Shown: positions 1 to 11,587, numbered from the stretch's first letter. The stretch: 64,000 nt of DNA from Diadema setosum (GCF_964275005.1 NC_092705.1:23247480-23311479); one strand, 5' to 3'. Notes: generated by a model from the sequence alone, not told the origin. Numbers and translations are program-made.

Positions 1-165
1 CAACAACAACAACTAGCTCTTCTAATAGACAGTATAGAATCTATGCAAGAATTTTGTGATAGATTGCGCTGTAAAGAGTTGAATAATAGTACAATTCTCG
101 CGAATTTTGTGTGTGAAGAGGAATTTACGATATTCTTTCAGGGCTTGTTCATAGTTAACTCATAA
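1..165 (+). other. Open frame at left edge, unassigned
   Basis: The frame starting at base 1 is open for 54 codons and ends at a TAA at 163-165. It begins with four glutamines (a CAA repeat) and contains a cysteine-containing, leucine-rich stretch. No start, domain or splice border can be tied to it. It might be the end of an exon or repeat-derived protein lying outside the window, or chance. Confidence 0.15.
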
Positions 166-225
166 TGGAAGCACAGGACGACTTGTAAAGAGCTCTGTGT
201 AATTACGCCATAAATAGAAGGTCAA

Positions 226-263
226 AACACACACACACGCACACACACACACAAAAAAAAAAC
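226..263. repeat. CA microsatellite followed by poly-A
   Basis: A run of CA dinucleotides is followed directly by about nine A residues. The rest of 166-1012 is AT-rich spacer in which I see no gene. Confidence 0.8.
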
Positions 264-1012
264 ACCAAGAAGCAAAAACAACCCACAACTGACGGCTGTT
301 CATGACATTGTATGTGCAAAATTACATAAAAGATAACAGTAGTTTTGTGTAATATTAATAATATGTTAGGCTTTGACATGACTAAACTCTTGTCATTGTA
401 CTGGTCTTTCTTCCACACATCCACTTACGCACCAAATATCTATTAATTAAATTCACTTACTGAGTATCGTTTGTTTGCATTGCCGTGTAAACGTTCACAG
501 ATAACGAGTGCTCATCAAGCTATGAAATTGATTGTGACGTAGACCTACTGCTGTTTCTGACTCCTTAGATTTGATGATGCTCTCTGTTTGAAATGACACT
601 GTGTTTGTATTTACCTTTAAAACGATAAATTGTGTAGGTAACCAAGGGCACCTATCTACAGGTCGTCAAAGGTTGTGGTATCCATGTTTATCAATAAGTA
701 AGGAGATCATCACATTTTTATGTCAGCGACCAAGGTTTTCAAGGCTGATGCAAAGCAGTCGAACAGATAATGGGATAATTTCAGCTTCCGGGGAAAGACG
801 GATGATCACGATCGCATCATGATAGACACACCTACACGGCAGTAAATTTATGACCCCCACAAAAAACAAAACGAAAAACAAACAACAAAACAGGAGGAGT
901 TCACCAATATTTGGGCAAAAATATTCATACAGCAGATGCATTGTCTTTTAGGCAGGAAAAGCAACGATAACTAAAACGTCTTCATTCGACATCCTGCTGC
1001 GTTATTACTGAT

Positions 1013-1180
1013 CAGGGCCCCATTTCATAAAAAGTTGATTATGATAGTATATAGCTCTTGCTGGAATGGCAATTGTCATAGTAACGACAAGAATCCAGCT
1101 CCCTGATTGGTTGTTGCCATTGGAAGTTGCAATTCCAGCAAGAGTAGCCATCCTAACATCTTTTATGAAATGGGGCCCTG
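1013..1180. mobile_element. Palindromic MITE, GGGCCCCATTTCATAAA ends
   Basis: The element starts CAGGGCCCCATTTCATAAA and ends with the reverse complement of it, so the outer 20 bp match. The pairing continues inwards: GCTCTTGCTGGAATGGCAA near 1053 pairs with TTGCAATTCCAGCAAGAG near 1127-1144, so nearly all 168 bp fold into one hairpin. It is a non-autonomous element with no coding capacity. It lies about 100 bp upstream of the GPCR exon, in what is probably intron. No clean target duplication was seen. Confidence 0.75.
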
Positions 1181-1275
1181 GACTACTACCTTTAGGCAAA
1201 TATTCGATGAAGACATCCAGATGACTTTAACCTCGCCTTGTTTCTATCTTTATGTGTTTATGTAATGATCCGCAG

Positions 1276-1626
1276 TCGGCATCGGCCACAAAGCAGGAGT
1301 CGATCAGGAACAGCGACCTCCGCCTCCTACGCAGCGTGCTCACCATCGTCATCGTGTTCCTCATCATGTGGTCACCGTACGCCGTCATCGTCGTGTTCGA
1401 CCGCAAGGCCACGTGGCCACGCACGGCCTATGTCGTGGCACTTGTCATGGCGCACATGAACAGTTGCATCAACAGCATCATCTACGGTGCCACCAACCGG
1501 AACTTCCGGCAAGCCTACGCACGTATTATCTGCGCCGTATTCACCTGCGGGTTGAGGCGGGACGCGGCAAATACGGAGAGTGGATCTGTGAACAAGAGCA
1601 GAAACACTTCTGAGTCTGGATTTTAA
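1276..1626 (+). CDS. Class A GPCR, melatonin-receptor-like, last exon
   Basis: This is the C-terminal exon of a rhodopsin-family GPCR, a plasma membrane signalling receptor. Translation from the acceptor (cgcag at 1271-1275, phase 0) gives 116 residues to a TGA-free end at TAA 1624-1626. Residues ~18-43 form TM6 with FLIMWSPYAV, the FxxxWxP toggle motif. Residues ~51-72 form TM7 with MNSCINSIIYG, an NSxxY form of NPxxY, followed by helix 8 NRNFRQAYARII and a Ser/Asn-rich tail. The TM7 signature NSCxNxIIYG..NxNFRxxYxRI is that of melatonin receptors and their invertebrate relatives such as moody-like receptors, so the ligand is uncertain. TM1-TM5 and the DRY motif must lie in upstream exons that I cannot find in the first 1.27 kb. 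Confidence 0.8.
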   Translation, partial: SASATKQESIRNSDLRLLRSVLTIVIVFLIMWSPYAVIVVFDRKATWPRTAYVVALVMAHMNSCINSIIYGATNRNFRQAYARIICAVFTCGLRRDAANTESGSVNKSRNTSESGF

Positions 1627-2384
1627 TTAGTTTGAGTTTAAGTTTATTCGGCACTTTCGCTGAAAAAAAAAAATACAAAAAAGAAACAAACACAGATTTA
1701 TTAAAGACCAAAAAAGTGAGCAAGAACACATCATTAGAAAATAATCATAACATTTTGAAAATGTTTTGAGTCAAAGAGGAAGTATACGCCTTACAACAAA
1801 AGCCCTTTCCCTCACGACATCAAATAAAAAAAAAAAAATCAAGATGATATAATTGATTTCATAGCAGTATTCATTGAATTTGCACATGAGCACAGCAGGC
1901 ATAACCACACACACACACACACTGACATTTTTGTTTAGGAAAACATACCATGAAAGTTGAGTGTGTAAATTCATTCGATGAAATTTTAATTTTATTATAG
2001 ATACCGATGAGTTCTGTTTCATCTCAATCGGAATGTTATTCCAGTGACACCTGCGAGTGTATCTTCAATGTTATTTTAGTTCAGATATAATCACGTATTA
2101 GGGACACGTGTGGGACTTGAATCAAAGGATAAATACGTTACGACATTCCAGTATATCAAGAAAACTGCATTACATTTAACACTGTATATAGATAATATAC
2201 ATTAAGTAAATCTACGGTTTAATCTTCTAAGAGATTCAAAAAATGATTTTTTTTTCATATAACATTTTCAATTTTATTCTAAAAATATCATTGAAGAAGT
2301 ATAGAGATTAATCAAGTGGGCGGTGTACAACACCAAAATGTCATATTTTTTAACCATACTTTTGTTTCTCAATTAAAATCTTAT
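1627..2384. other. AT-rich spacer after GPCR
   Basis: This stretch holds the receptor's probable 3' UTR, several poly-A runs, an AATAAA-like signal near 1822 and a short CA repeat near 1904-1922. I see no gene in it. Confidence 0.4.
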
Positions 2385-2388
2385 TTAA

Positions 2389-3340
2389 GGCCGTGTCACA
2401 CCTTTCCGAGCAAGCTACGCGAACGCGAACGTTTGCAATTTTCGCATTTGTTTCTTACCTACTGTAGACGTGTGCTACTTAGCTTCTACTTGCGTGCATT
2501 CCGTGTGACCTGCGTGAGAGCCAACTCCTGCGAGATGCTGCCGGTAAGAGTCTCCTACTGGTTTTCTGCTTGTACCTCTGCGAGCGAACCCCACGACTCA
2601 CTCGGAACAAGTTTTGAGCATGCTCAAGGCCTTGTTGTACCGTATCTGGGGACGTTTTGCGGCTTGACTTGCGGGGAAACAAATTTGCTCCATGGAGCTC
2701 TCCGCAGTTGGTCCGCACCTGACAGTACCTAGCGCGTATCTCGTCTGTACTTGCCCGGAGGTGCTCACGCAAGTTTTGAGCACGACCAAAACTTTTTTCC
2801 GGGTGAGTCACGGGGATGCCCGGAGAGGTCCACGCAGAACGCCAGTAGGAGGCCCTTTAATAGCGGCAGCACTTCGCAGGCAACTCCCACGCAGGTACTT
2901 CGCAGTCCCCGTATGCAGCCAAGATAATGACATTCCGCGGGACTTCAGTCATTCCTTCAGAGGAATTCCTTCACTGAGTTGTCAGCCCCCACGCGACTGG
3001 TACAAAGGTCGCACAGTATACCCGCAAGTAGAATTTAAGTAGAACGCGTCCAGCAAGTAAGACACATGCACTGACTCGCCCAAATCCTTATTTGCCCTCA
3101 AAAATTCCCGGTATGCTGGAAAATCCCTACAAGCAACAGAGTGCATAGCTGCCCGGAAAGGTGTGACAGGGCCTAAACATGGTTTCGGGTAAAAATATTT
3201 GCGTGCACACTTCCGGGTGACTACGGGTGAGATACGTGCTAGGTACTGTCATGTGCGGCTCATTCCGGGGACATCCGGGTAGTAAAAATTGTTCTTTGCA
3301 AGTCGCACGCAAGGCTTGCCCGGAAAGGTGTGACACGGTC
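2389..3340. mobile_element. TTAA-flanked element, GGCCGTGTCACACC ends
   Basis: The ends are inverted repeats: GGCCGTGTCACACCTTTCCG at the left, and at the right the reverse complement of GACCGTGTCACACCTTTCCG, 19 of 20 matching. Both ends are flanked by TTAA (2385-2388 and 3341-3344), the target duplication typical of piggyBac-type transposition. A second copy of the right end lies inside at 3151-3173, so the 952-bp element looks composite or internally rearranged. The body is GC-richer than its surroundings and repeats GC-rich words such as TGCGGGG and CCCGGA. No transposase frame is present. Confidence 0.75.
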
Positions 3341-3344
3341 TTAA

Positions 3345-4009
3345 CATTTTAGAATTCAAGTTATCATTTACATACAATCCTACTCCTCCAGCTCATTTCG
3401 TGTTTTTTTTTTCCTTTTGTAAAATAATCATGAATATATGAATATGCATCATTACCTTTTAGCCACGTTTCTGACGTCTGACACGATTAGATAGCACTAA
3501 TGAGAACTACACACTCGACGTGTAAGTAAAGCAGGCATGCTGTCAAAGGTTTCTTTATGATTAAAACAATAGTAGGATAGATTATACATGCTCATTGTCA
3601 CGAAGCGGTGATAGATTTTCAGAAATTATTTTCATATTGCATGAAAATTGATAAATTAGTAATTGATGGTGTAATTTCTTTTCTTTTTTTTACCAGTCAT
3701 CATCCAGCATGTCGATGGAAACACACACACACACACACACACACACCACGTACAAACGCATGAAAGTATAAAATTACACTAATTCAAAGATGGCTTATTG
3801 CACGATGGAGATGAATAGATTTGTTTATCTTTAGATCGTGAATTCTGTAATCTCATTGGTCAATCACGTAATTGATAAAATCCCGTATTACCCGTGTTAC
3901 TCAGACCAACCACTGAATATTTTCCGTATTCCGTGATATGACGTCATGATATCAACTGCGCGTGTACGTATGCGCGCATAATCAGGCTCGCGAGACGTAA
4001 AAAGTCAGC
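3345..4009. other. AT-rich spacer with CA repeat
   Basis: It contains a CA microsatellite at 3720-3746. From about 3835 there is a GC-variable stretch with TGACGTCA and alternating GCGCGTGTACG words. No gene is evident. Confidence 0.4.
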
Positions 4010-4069
4010 ATGGCTGACAGCCGGCGATTTCAACATCATTCACGAAAGGAAATCAGCGAGAAGAAGGTT
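4010..4069 (+). other. Possible short first exon, MADSRRF-type
   Basis: An ATG in good context (gcATGG) opens MADSRRFQHHSRKEISEKK, followed by AAG|GTTAGT, a plausible splice donor. Short N-termini of the form MA(D/E)SRRF are something I associate with invertebrate repeat-derived proteins carrying a phage-integrase-like (Crypton-related) domain, but no such domain follows here. Reading on in the same frame only translates a hairpin. It may be an isolated 5' exon left by a dead element. Function is not assigned. Confidence 0.2.
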
Positions 4070-4155
4070 AGTGAAATCCCGGATTGCCTGTGTAACTTTA
4101 CCAATGAGATTAAACTACAGAATTCATGTAGATCTACACTTAAAAAGATAAAATC

Positions 4156-4299
4156 GTTACCCCCTGCTTCTTCTTACGAAATACGGGAAATATCTAGGCC
4201 CTACGGTCTGGTGCCATATTCCATTCGGCCTCCGGCCTCATGGAATATGGCATCAGACCGTAGATATTTGTCCGTATTTCGTGAACAAGCAGGGGTAAC
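4156..4299. repeat. 144-bp perfect-ended hairpin
   Basis: GTTACCCCCTGCTT at the left pairs with AAGCAGGGGTAAC at the right. ACGAAATACGG, TCTA..CCTACGGTCTG and CCATATTCCAT pair further in, leaving only a short GGCCTCCGGCC centre. The two arms match with few mismatches over about 65 bp each, so this is a palindromic MITE. Confidence 0.7.
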
Positions 4300-5306
4300 T
4301 AATATTATCTCGACAAGCCATGTATATGATATTCATAATAATGCACATATTTAAGATCATATTCAAAAGACAACGCAAGTAATGGTATTAAACATATGTC
4401 ATGTACAGGCCTAACTGTTAATTATTGCCGAGTCACACGTCACTGACGAGAGCAGCAAAGACATTACCAACAATAACATTATAGCCATAACATTATCAAT
4501 AACGATAACAAATCAAACATTTATTTTGATCAAACGAATGAATAACAATAGCAACACCTAATCACTTCTCGTGGTAAAAAACAACAACAACAACAACAAC
4601 AACAACACGCAACTGTCAAGGCAGGTTAATCCCTTTCGCGGAAAAAAAAAAAAAGATGATTCATAAAAACAATTTCATAATCATACTATGATGACATACC
4701 AATTAGAATTAACCGCCTAAAGGAATTTAAGTCAAACTTTGTTGTTTAGTTAGATCTAGGGATTTTTTTTTTGCATCACCATAGTCCTTATAACCACTCA
4801 CTTTGTTTTATTTTTGTTTGACCACACACGTCACAAAATTAATCTGTCACATTCATTTCTCTTTTCCTTCTGCAGAGTCATAATTATTTTGTCTCCATTT
4901 CTTTCTTCTCTGATTAATAAAATATCATGACAAAAAATAATTCATTAAAGCCAATGTCGGAAAGATGCATAAATGAATAAATGAAGAATTTTCTATGAAA
5001 TGAATATTTTCTACAAGGAAACATTAAACCTAAAATTGAATTTAGATGATTCTGCTCCTCCTCCCCATCAGTGCAGCCCCCCCCCCAAAAAAAAAAGACG
5101 AGGTAAGGTAAGAAATTAAAAGAAAAAGTTGAGGAGAAAAGGAGGATACTGCAGAAATTCACCACTGAGGTAAGGATCTTACACCCTCATAAACAAATTC
5201 GGATGAAGCTATTTTGAATTCTTTAATATCGCATTGAAGCAGATCATTTCTGAAATTCGAAGGGTTTTAACGTGCATCTCTCTTTTTAAAAAGGAAACAC
5301 AAACCA
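4300..5306. other. AT-rich spacer
   Basis: Contains an AAC triplet run at 4581-4606 and several poly-A tracts. No gene is supported. Confidence 0.4.
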
Positions 5307-5553
5307 CACTCTTAAAAAACATCCGAGTCAGAACTGACCCAGAACTGGGTTTGGGGTCACACACCGTTCCGGGTCAGAAATGACAAGGAAAAGGGTCAGA
5401 TATGACCCATTCAGAGTCATGAAAGTTGTTGGGTCAGGGTGACCCCATCCGGGGTCTTCATGACCAAATTTCAAGTCATTCTTGACCCGGAACGGTGTGT
5501 GACCCCAACGGACACTGTTCCGGGTCAGTTCTGACTCGGGTTTGTTCAGAGTG
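5307..5553. mobile_element. Palindromic MITE with CACTCT ends and GGGTCA core
   Basis: The ends read CACTCTTAAAAA and (reversed) CACTCTGAACAAA. The body is a long imperfect palindrome of GGGTCAGTTCTGACCC-like words in both orientations, e.g. ACACACCGTTCCGGGTCA near 5360 against GACCCGGAACGGTGTGTGACC near 5484. No protein is encoded. The termini match those of the elements at 8811 and 15486, although the cores differ. Confidence 0.7.
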
Positions 5554-5812
5554 CATGTTTGTTAACATCTAAATACCCTATGAACGAAAAAAAAAAAGAA
5601 TTCACCTTAACTGAAATCATATGTAAGCAAGTTTAAGTGCGTACATGATATAAAAATAAAGATAAGAAAGAACAGATAAGAAATTAAGCAGTCACTCTAT
5701 ATGGAAATGTTTATAATTAATTCAATAAACCACATAATAGAAAATTATTGAATTGTCTGAATTGAGTATTTATTTTGGTTTTCATTCATCATGAACCATG
5801 TGGATGATGTTA

Positions 5813-5985
5813 GGTGATTATAATCTAAGAAAATGTCAGGTACCAAAACTGAAGTATATCACAGTGGTAAACGATTTACTTTTTGAGCTTAAGAGATGGG
5901 GTGATAATAATCTAAAAAAATGTCAGGTACCAAAACTAAAGTATATCACAGTGGTAAACGATTTATTTTTGAGATTGAGAGTAAA
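5813..5985. repeat. Tandem duplication of 87 bp
   Basis: Two head-to-tail copies start at 5813 and 5900 with GGTGATTATAATC and GGTGATAATAATC. They share AAATGTCAGGTACCAAAACT and AGTATATCACAGTGGTAAAC and differ at only a handful of positions. Confidence 0.8.
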
Positions 5986-6213
5986 ATAACATAAAAAGAA
6001 AAGAATGAGAAAAAATGAGAGAAAGAGAGGAGAAAAAGAGGAGAGTAAAGAAAACAAGATTAGAAGTTTGCTACTGTAATTCTAAATTCTACAGGCAGTC
6101 CACTCAATCTGATAAATACTGACTTGAAATGTATGTATGCATAATCTATTATGAATGTGAATATTATATATGAATTATATATAATAATATTAACAGCAAT
6201 AATAAGAAAAATA

Positions 6214-6214
<1 letters not shown>

Positions 6215-6255
<41 letters not shown>

Positions 6256-6302
6256 ATGTCGCCATTATGTATTTTGTACATTATATATATATGTGTGTGT
6301 GT

Positions 6303-6334
<32 letters not shown>

Positions 6335-6337
6335 ATG
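6215..6337. repeat. TA repeat and TG repeat
   Basis: A TA tract at 6215-6257 is followed by TATATATG and a TG tract at 6291-6337. Both are simple microsatellites. No gene is visible between 5990 and 7546. Confidence 0.85.
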
Positions 6338-7546
6338 TATAAGAGAGAAAGAGAGAGAAAAGAAGAGAAAGGGCGAACATTGTCGCTGAATAATACACGC
6401 TTGCAATTCACGCGACCTCCTCAGCGGGCTGTGAAATAGTTATCTCTTTCCGCACGAAAAGGTCACACCAATTATGATATTGAACAGTATCATCGGTGAC
6501 TGAAAACTGTGAAGCAACAGGAAGCAAATACTTTTTTTTTCAGTGGTACAATGTATAAGGAGTAACATTTCAGATGAAGAGGTGACATTGAATAAGTCAT
6601 TAGCGTTTGATTGATTTGACGATGGAGAGTAATGTTGTTGTTGTGTGTTTGTTTTTTAGCTATTTCTCCAGTTAATGCTTCGCTTGCAGTTCTTCCATGA
6701 TGTATTCATCCAGTGAATACATTGGCTATGACTTTTGAAGGTCGCCACGTTTGAATGACATAACCTTTCTTCAGCCTAAAACCGCATCTATGAGAGTGTT
6801 TGATTCCCCGCCCCTTTCTCTATAATATATCTAACCTTGTTTCTTGTCACGGTCATGTTGAGGGTCGACAATAATTTGCATTAGGAAAACCAGGGATGTG
6901 AGTCTCAACTGACTATGCTGACAGCATGGATGATCAACAGAACACAAGCACTTGCAGACTAAAATGATGATTGGATTTTGATTAATGATTTTATTTATTT
7001 CGTCATTTCTTAAATTGCGCAACTTTTAAAATGAACTGAAACTCCCATATTATTTAAGTTTCATGGTAATATCATGGGTTGGTGTAAACTTTTACTTGTT
7101 ACCCACAGACAACACCATCACGCATGCAAGCACACCCAAACGGTTGCTAGCTCCGTTGCATTCAACAAAACGCGAGCTATAGTATAAGCAATGATTTCTA
7201 CGTCGATGAAGTGTCTCTGGAACGACAACTTGGTCCGGACGATGACTGCTAATGACCGTTGAGGTCCCAATCCTTGGAGCGGATGTGGCTGCTCAGTCTC
7301 GACGAAGAGTGACTTATTAGTCATTGCCAGTCATGGGAAATAAAACTGTATATTTGAGAGAACACCAAATGAAACGTACTTTTACAGAACCGTTTTCTCA
7401 GTTACCCTATAATGTTCCTTTTGCATCCGCATTCAGGCACACTCGAACTCAATCACCATTAGCTCGATCCGTGTACATCTAAACTAGATCAGTTTTGCAC
7501 TCTAGAGTCTCGTTTTAACGGAGCCTTTCAACAAGTTCAAACTAGA

Positions 7547-7632
7547 GTTACCGCGACAAAGTCCGGGTAGCATTCAGGCAATCATTTTTCAGCAGTCCTT
7601 CTAAAATGTTGCTCGGACGGTGTCGCGGTAAC
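7547..7632. repeat. Short inverted repeat, GTTACCGCGACA
   Basis: GTTACCGCGACA at 7547-7558 is perfectly inverted at 7621-7632, and the pairing partly continues with GTCCG/CGGAC. It may be a small MITE. The flanks (7640-8480) hold no supported gene. Confidence 0.4.
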
Positions 7633-8810
7633 TTTTGCCAAATTCTACCCTAGCCAGCTAGGGTAATGTCGATACCGGGACATTACCCTCAGACGTTACC
7701 CCGACAATTCTTCTTTTAGAAGGCAACTTCTCTGTGACATTCCTTTGATACGTGCAGGCAGAGAATTGACATGCCGCGAGCCGATCACGTGCATTAATAT
7801 TGTATGCACTGATCTCTACGAAGTTGAGATCAGGGATTGCAACCACGACTTGTTATACACTAACGCGATTGTCTACCAAGATGATTTAGACGGCTTTGGC
7901 CGGTGGGCGGGGTAGTCGCGGCAGTGGACACACCCTATTCCTGCTGGATATCTACTCAGAGAAGGTTTTCGATGTGTGTCTGTTAAAACGGTACTCCTCG
8001 CTCTCTCCCGCAGTTTTATGCCCCCCCCCCCCCCCTCCCCTTCGCCCCGGCGAGGAATTTTGTTCTCCGGACGTTGTCGCGGTACGGTCTGTTAAGATTG
8101 TGAGCTTAAAAATGAGAAATGTATTGCCACCCGGTACAATTCAGTTTGGTTCGAAAGCCGGCTTACGAATTTTAGTGGGTGAGTTTAAACCTAATATTCT
8201 TCTTGCCAGATGACTTGTAATATCACTAAATGAATTGCAACAGAATACATCACTAACACAGCCTTATATATCAACTGGTCATTACTTATCCTGACTCTAT
8301 CAGCTCATTACAAACTTGCTGCTTTAAAGTGTATTGGCAAAACTAAAATTCACGTTTAAGTAGTACGTGATACCACCGCACCAAAGTTATTATTATCTAT
8401 AGCTAAGCTGCTGACTCCACAGTCGCTAATGTCGCTAACGACAGGGATTGCAAACACTTTGGCCCCAAAAACATGGCTTGAAATACCGTCATAACGTGGA
8501 AATTAACTCCAGCAGACAGACATATATTTGAAGGATATAATTCTTGACTTGCAGGCACCTATAAAAATTACAATATCGGCAACCGAAAAAAAAAAAAAAG
8601 TTGTCTCGACGAATGAAAGAAAAGAACAGAATGCCAGCTAACACGTTCAGCAAGCGTTGCCCTACCGGGAGGTGGTCAATATGTAACCTGTCACTCTGGG
8701 CATAAGGCAGATATAGATTATAAAATACCTCAAAATAATATGCCAAGCACAGTGCATGCATCACGTCCATTGACAAACCGACCTTCGGCATTGAAAGAGC
8801 TCTGTACCTG

Positions 8811-8945
8811 TACACTCTAAGAAAAAAAGGTTCTCAAATGGTTCTCGTCGGCCCCAAAATGGTTCTCATCAGATGGTTCTCGCAAAATGGTTCCGATGAG
8901 CACCTATAAATGGTTCCCAATCGAAATGGTTCCCTTCGTCACCAT
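8811..8945. mobile_element. One-sided CACTCTAAGAAAA element end
   Basis: Starts TACACTCTAAGAAAA, like the ends of the 15486-15905 element, then repeats AATGGTTCTC and GGTTCCGATGAGCACC words. No matching right end is found, so this is a partial copy. Confidence 0.55.
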
Positions 8946-9454
8946 TTGCTAGTATGCGACCCAGTCCCCGAGTATTATTTGTTGGACTCCTGCAGGTCAA
9001 ACAATATCTTTAGGTCCACTTTCATTTTTCCCCTTGCTGTATATTCGAATGCCAAATGTAAGAATCACCAAAAATGTGGTATTGGTAAAAAATATTGTAT
9101 TTGTTTCTACTGCTGTGATAATATAAAGTACATATTGTTTTTATCGTAGACTAATGACTTCTCTTGGCTGCGTGCCAACTGACAGCTGCCCACCGAACTA
9201 AGTAGTAGTTCGGTGCAGCTCACAGAACTATATAGGTAGAATGATCAAGTGGGGTCTGAAAGCATAGCCAGCGCACGCGATCTCCGCCATTTTGGTTAGT
9301 CTTTTGTTACGTCACGGCTAGCGTGCGCAGAACAGGGTTTGCAGAGTTGCAGCCAAAGACGCTTAATAAATAAGACACGAAAGTGCGCGCTAATCCTGTA
9401 CAAAACAAATGGACAGCGCGCGGTCTTCAAGCGTATACGCACATCACCTGAGAC

Positions 9455-10668
9455 GCGCTCTCTATGAATTTAGCACTCATAGAGAGTCTACATTATCAAT
9501 ACTGCAAACATTTACTGAGACTAACAAAAAATACTATGAATAGCATGGCTCTGGGAGAACTAGGAAGGCTTGAAATAGCCTGTACTGTTAAAGAAAGAAT
9601 GCTTAATTTTTGGTTAAAGATTATTACAGGAAAAGAAAGAAAATATCCATCTATTGTATGTAATATCATATCACTTTTGCATAATTATAAGATATATTCA
9701 TCACCATGGTTGTTGAAAGTTTATGATACACTAAATGAGTTAGGAATGTCTTTTGTTAGGAATAACTTTGAAAACGTAAGTTCTTCGTGGTTTAGGTGTT
9801 CGATAAAACTTAGATTAAGAGACGAATTTGTACAGAATTGGCAGTCTAAGATAAGTAACAGTTCATGTTGTACGAATTACAGAATCTATAAAACGAATTT
9901 ATGTTTAGATCCATATTTGTTAAAAATCCCTTACATTTTCAGACAACTTCTTTCCAAATTTCGCTGCGCCAACCACAGATTGCCAATTGTAACGGGTAGG
10001 TATGCTGGTATTGAACATTGTGATCGATTGTGTAATTTATGTAATTCTAATAGACTAGGGGATGAATTTCACTATTTATTTGAGTGTCATACATTGAATA
10101 ATGCCAGGAATAAATTCATTAAATCCTATTATAAAATAAGACCAAACACTTTAAAGATGTCTCAGTTATTTAATTCCCAAAATCGTAGTGAGTTGATAAA
10201 TTTAGCTAAATTTTGTAAGGAAATAATGAAGCTCCATAAGAAATAATAATTATTAATATCATTATTTGTATTTTTTTTTCATGTAAATATAGCTTTTTAC
10301 AATGTTTAGTTTTATATTATTGAAATTGCTTTTATCTGCGTTATTGTTGCCCTGCTTTTTTTTTAAACTGTTTTGTTTGTCTTCCTTCTCTCTTTCCTTC
10401 TCTCTCTCTCTCTCTCTCTCTCACTCTCTTTCTCTCTTCTGGGTCCTGCACCATTCTGTATATTTTGTATATTTTGTAAATATGCAATTTTCTGTATATA
10501 TATGTAATTTACAATGTATTAATGTATTAATTAACTGATTTTATCTGTTACGGTGTTTATTTTTGATTTTCTTCAATACCCTGACGTTGGGTGACATGAG
10601 AAAATAAAAAAACCATTGTCATTGTCATTGTCATTGACATTGTCATTGTCATTGTCATTGTCATTGAC
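9455..10668 (+). mobile_element. 5'-truncated LINE with CATTGT tail
   Basis: A non-LTR retrotransposon fragment: the C-terminal part of its reverse-transcriptase protein (9464-10246), then an AT-rich 3' UTR with a CT repeat (10397-10437), ending in about nine copies of the hexamer CATTGT (10615-10668). A tandem-repeat tail in place of poly-A is a known trait of CR1/L2-like LINEs. The 5' end is missing, the usual result of incomplete reverse transcription. It sits inside the foldback element above. Confidence 0.7.
9464..10246 (+). CDS. LINE reverse transcriptase, C-terminal fragment
   Basis: A 260-residue open frame. Residues 8-36 (LHYQYCKHLLRLTKNT..ALGELGRL) and 47-52 (LNFWLK) match the thumb and connection region downstream of the RT palm in LINE ORF2 proteins. 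Near the C-terminus KFRCANHRLPIVTGRYAG is followed by CNLC and HYLFEC, a CX2C...HX4C zinc-knuckle-like motif that closes many jockey/CR1-group ORF2 proteins. The catalytic palm with the F/YxDD box and the endonuclease are absent, so the product cannot be active. The lack of stops over 260 codons suggests a fairly young insertion. Confidence 0.7.
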   Translation: MNLALIESLHYQYCKHLLRLTKNTMNSMALGELGRLEIACTVKERMLNFWLKIITGKERKYPSIVCNIISLLHNYKIYSSPWLLKVYDTLNELGMSFVRNNFENVSSSWFRCSIKLRLRDEFVQNWQSKISNSSCCTNYRIYKTNLCLDPYLLKIPYIFRQLLSKFRCANHRLPIVTGRYAGIEHCDRLCNLCNSNRLGDEFHYLFECHTLNNARNKFIKSYYKIRPNTLKMSQLFNSQNRSELINLAKFCKEIMKLHKK

Positions 10669-10774
10669 GCTTGATAAACAACAGCAGCGGCTTCAGGGAC
10701 AGCGCGTCTCAGGTGATGTGTGTCTTTGCCTGAGACGCGCTGTCTTTGCAGATGTTGTTGTTGTTTATCAAGCG
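10667..10774. repeat. 108-bp palindromic MITE
   Basis: ACGCTTGATAAACAACA at the left pairs with TGTTGTTTATCAAGCGT at the right, and CAGCGCGTCTCAGG pairs with CCTGAGACGCGCTG near the centre. It abuts the CATTGT tail of the LINE. The words CACATCACCTGAGACGCGCT at 9440-9459, just before the LINE start, are an inverted copy of its core. Confidence 0.65.
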
Positions 10775-11289
10775 TTTTTGATTGTGAGATCATGTTGTTG
10801 CCAAATTTTTACCTCCACGAAATAATCCTTATTACTCTAAAATCTTGTTCTTCAAAATAGTCCCCTTAATCGAAAAAAAGCTACGACTATAATTTTTAAA
10901 TCTTTTTAAGATAATAAAAACACCATTACCTTTGGAAATGAGTGATGTTCCTAGGTGTACTGAGTTTGTACTTAGCTCTCTTTGGTATCGTCATGTAGGG
11001 TAGCCATTTTGTGTCCATCTTTATCGCGCGCCTTCGTATCTTATATCTCTACTATCTTTGGTTGCAGCATAGCGCAGGCCTACGCTGACTTTTTTTTTCT
11101 TCTTTTTTACCTCCCCCTATTCATCGCAAGCCGTGACGTAACAAAAGACTAATCAAAATGGCGGTATGTAATGTGCGCGCAACTGGCTATAAAGCTACGC
11201 GTGGGTTGTGAATGGGCTTGATCAATCTACCTATTTATATCTGTGGTGCAGCTGCCACCACTCGATCAGATATGCGTACGCGTAAATGC

Positions 11290-11587
11290 ACACAAACTAG
11301 TACTGCACTTTGTTTTGTTTTGTTTTTTGTTGTTGTTTTTTTTTTACCATATATCGTGTATATATTGTATATTTCTGTACATTTTTTTTTCTTTTCATCA
11401 ATCGCATTTCATTCTTATTTTGTTTGTTATAGTTATTTTGTACACTTTTCAGAGTTATTTGCAATTATTATTTATTGATATTATAATGTGCTATATGTTT
11501 TTTATTGGACTCCGATACCCAGAGTTTGGGTTGTGAGTAAATAAACTTTCAAACTTTCAAACTTTCAAACTTTCAAACTTTCAAACT
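11290..11587 (+). mobile_element. LINE 3' end with CTTTCAAA tail
   Basis: A T-rich, non-coding stretch ends TTGGACTCCGATACCC..GAGTAAATAAACTTT and runs into about six copies of the octamer CTTTCAAA (11544-11587). This looks like the 3' UTR and tandem tail of a second LINE copy, from a different family than the one at 9455. No ORF remains. Confidence 0.5.

Larger units (their letters stand above)
9222..11245. mobile_element. Foldback element split by a LINE
   Basis: The left arm (about 9222-9410) contains ATAGGTAGAATGATCAAG and CCATTTTGGTTAGTC, then TTTTGTTACGTCACGG. The right arm (about 11010-11245) has the same words inverted: CCGTGACGTAACAAAAG, ACTAATCAAAATGG, CTTGATCAATCTACCTAT. The arms therefore belong to one inverted-repeat element of roughly 0.8 kb that was opened by later insertions. 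The exact ends are uncertain. The regions between arm and LINE contain a further small palindrome. Confidence 0.5.

Noticed and set aside
2316-3042. Several open frames on both strands
   Set aside because: They lie inside the GC-rich TTAA element and reflect its composition.
4070-4354. Extension of the MADSRRF frame to 114 codons
   Set aside because: Past the donor at 4070 the frame mainly translates the hairpin at 4156-4299, so it is unlikely to be protein.
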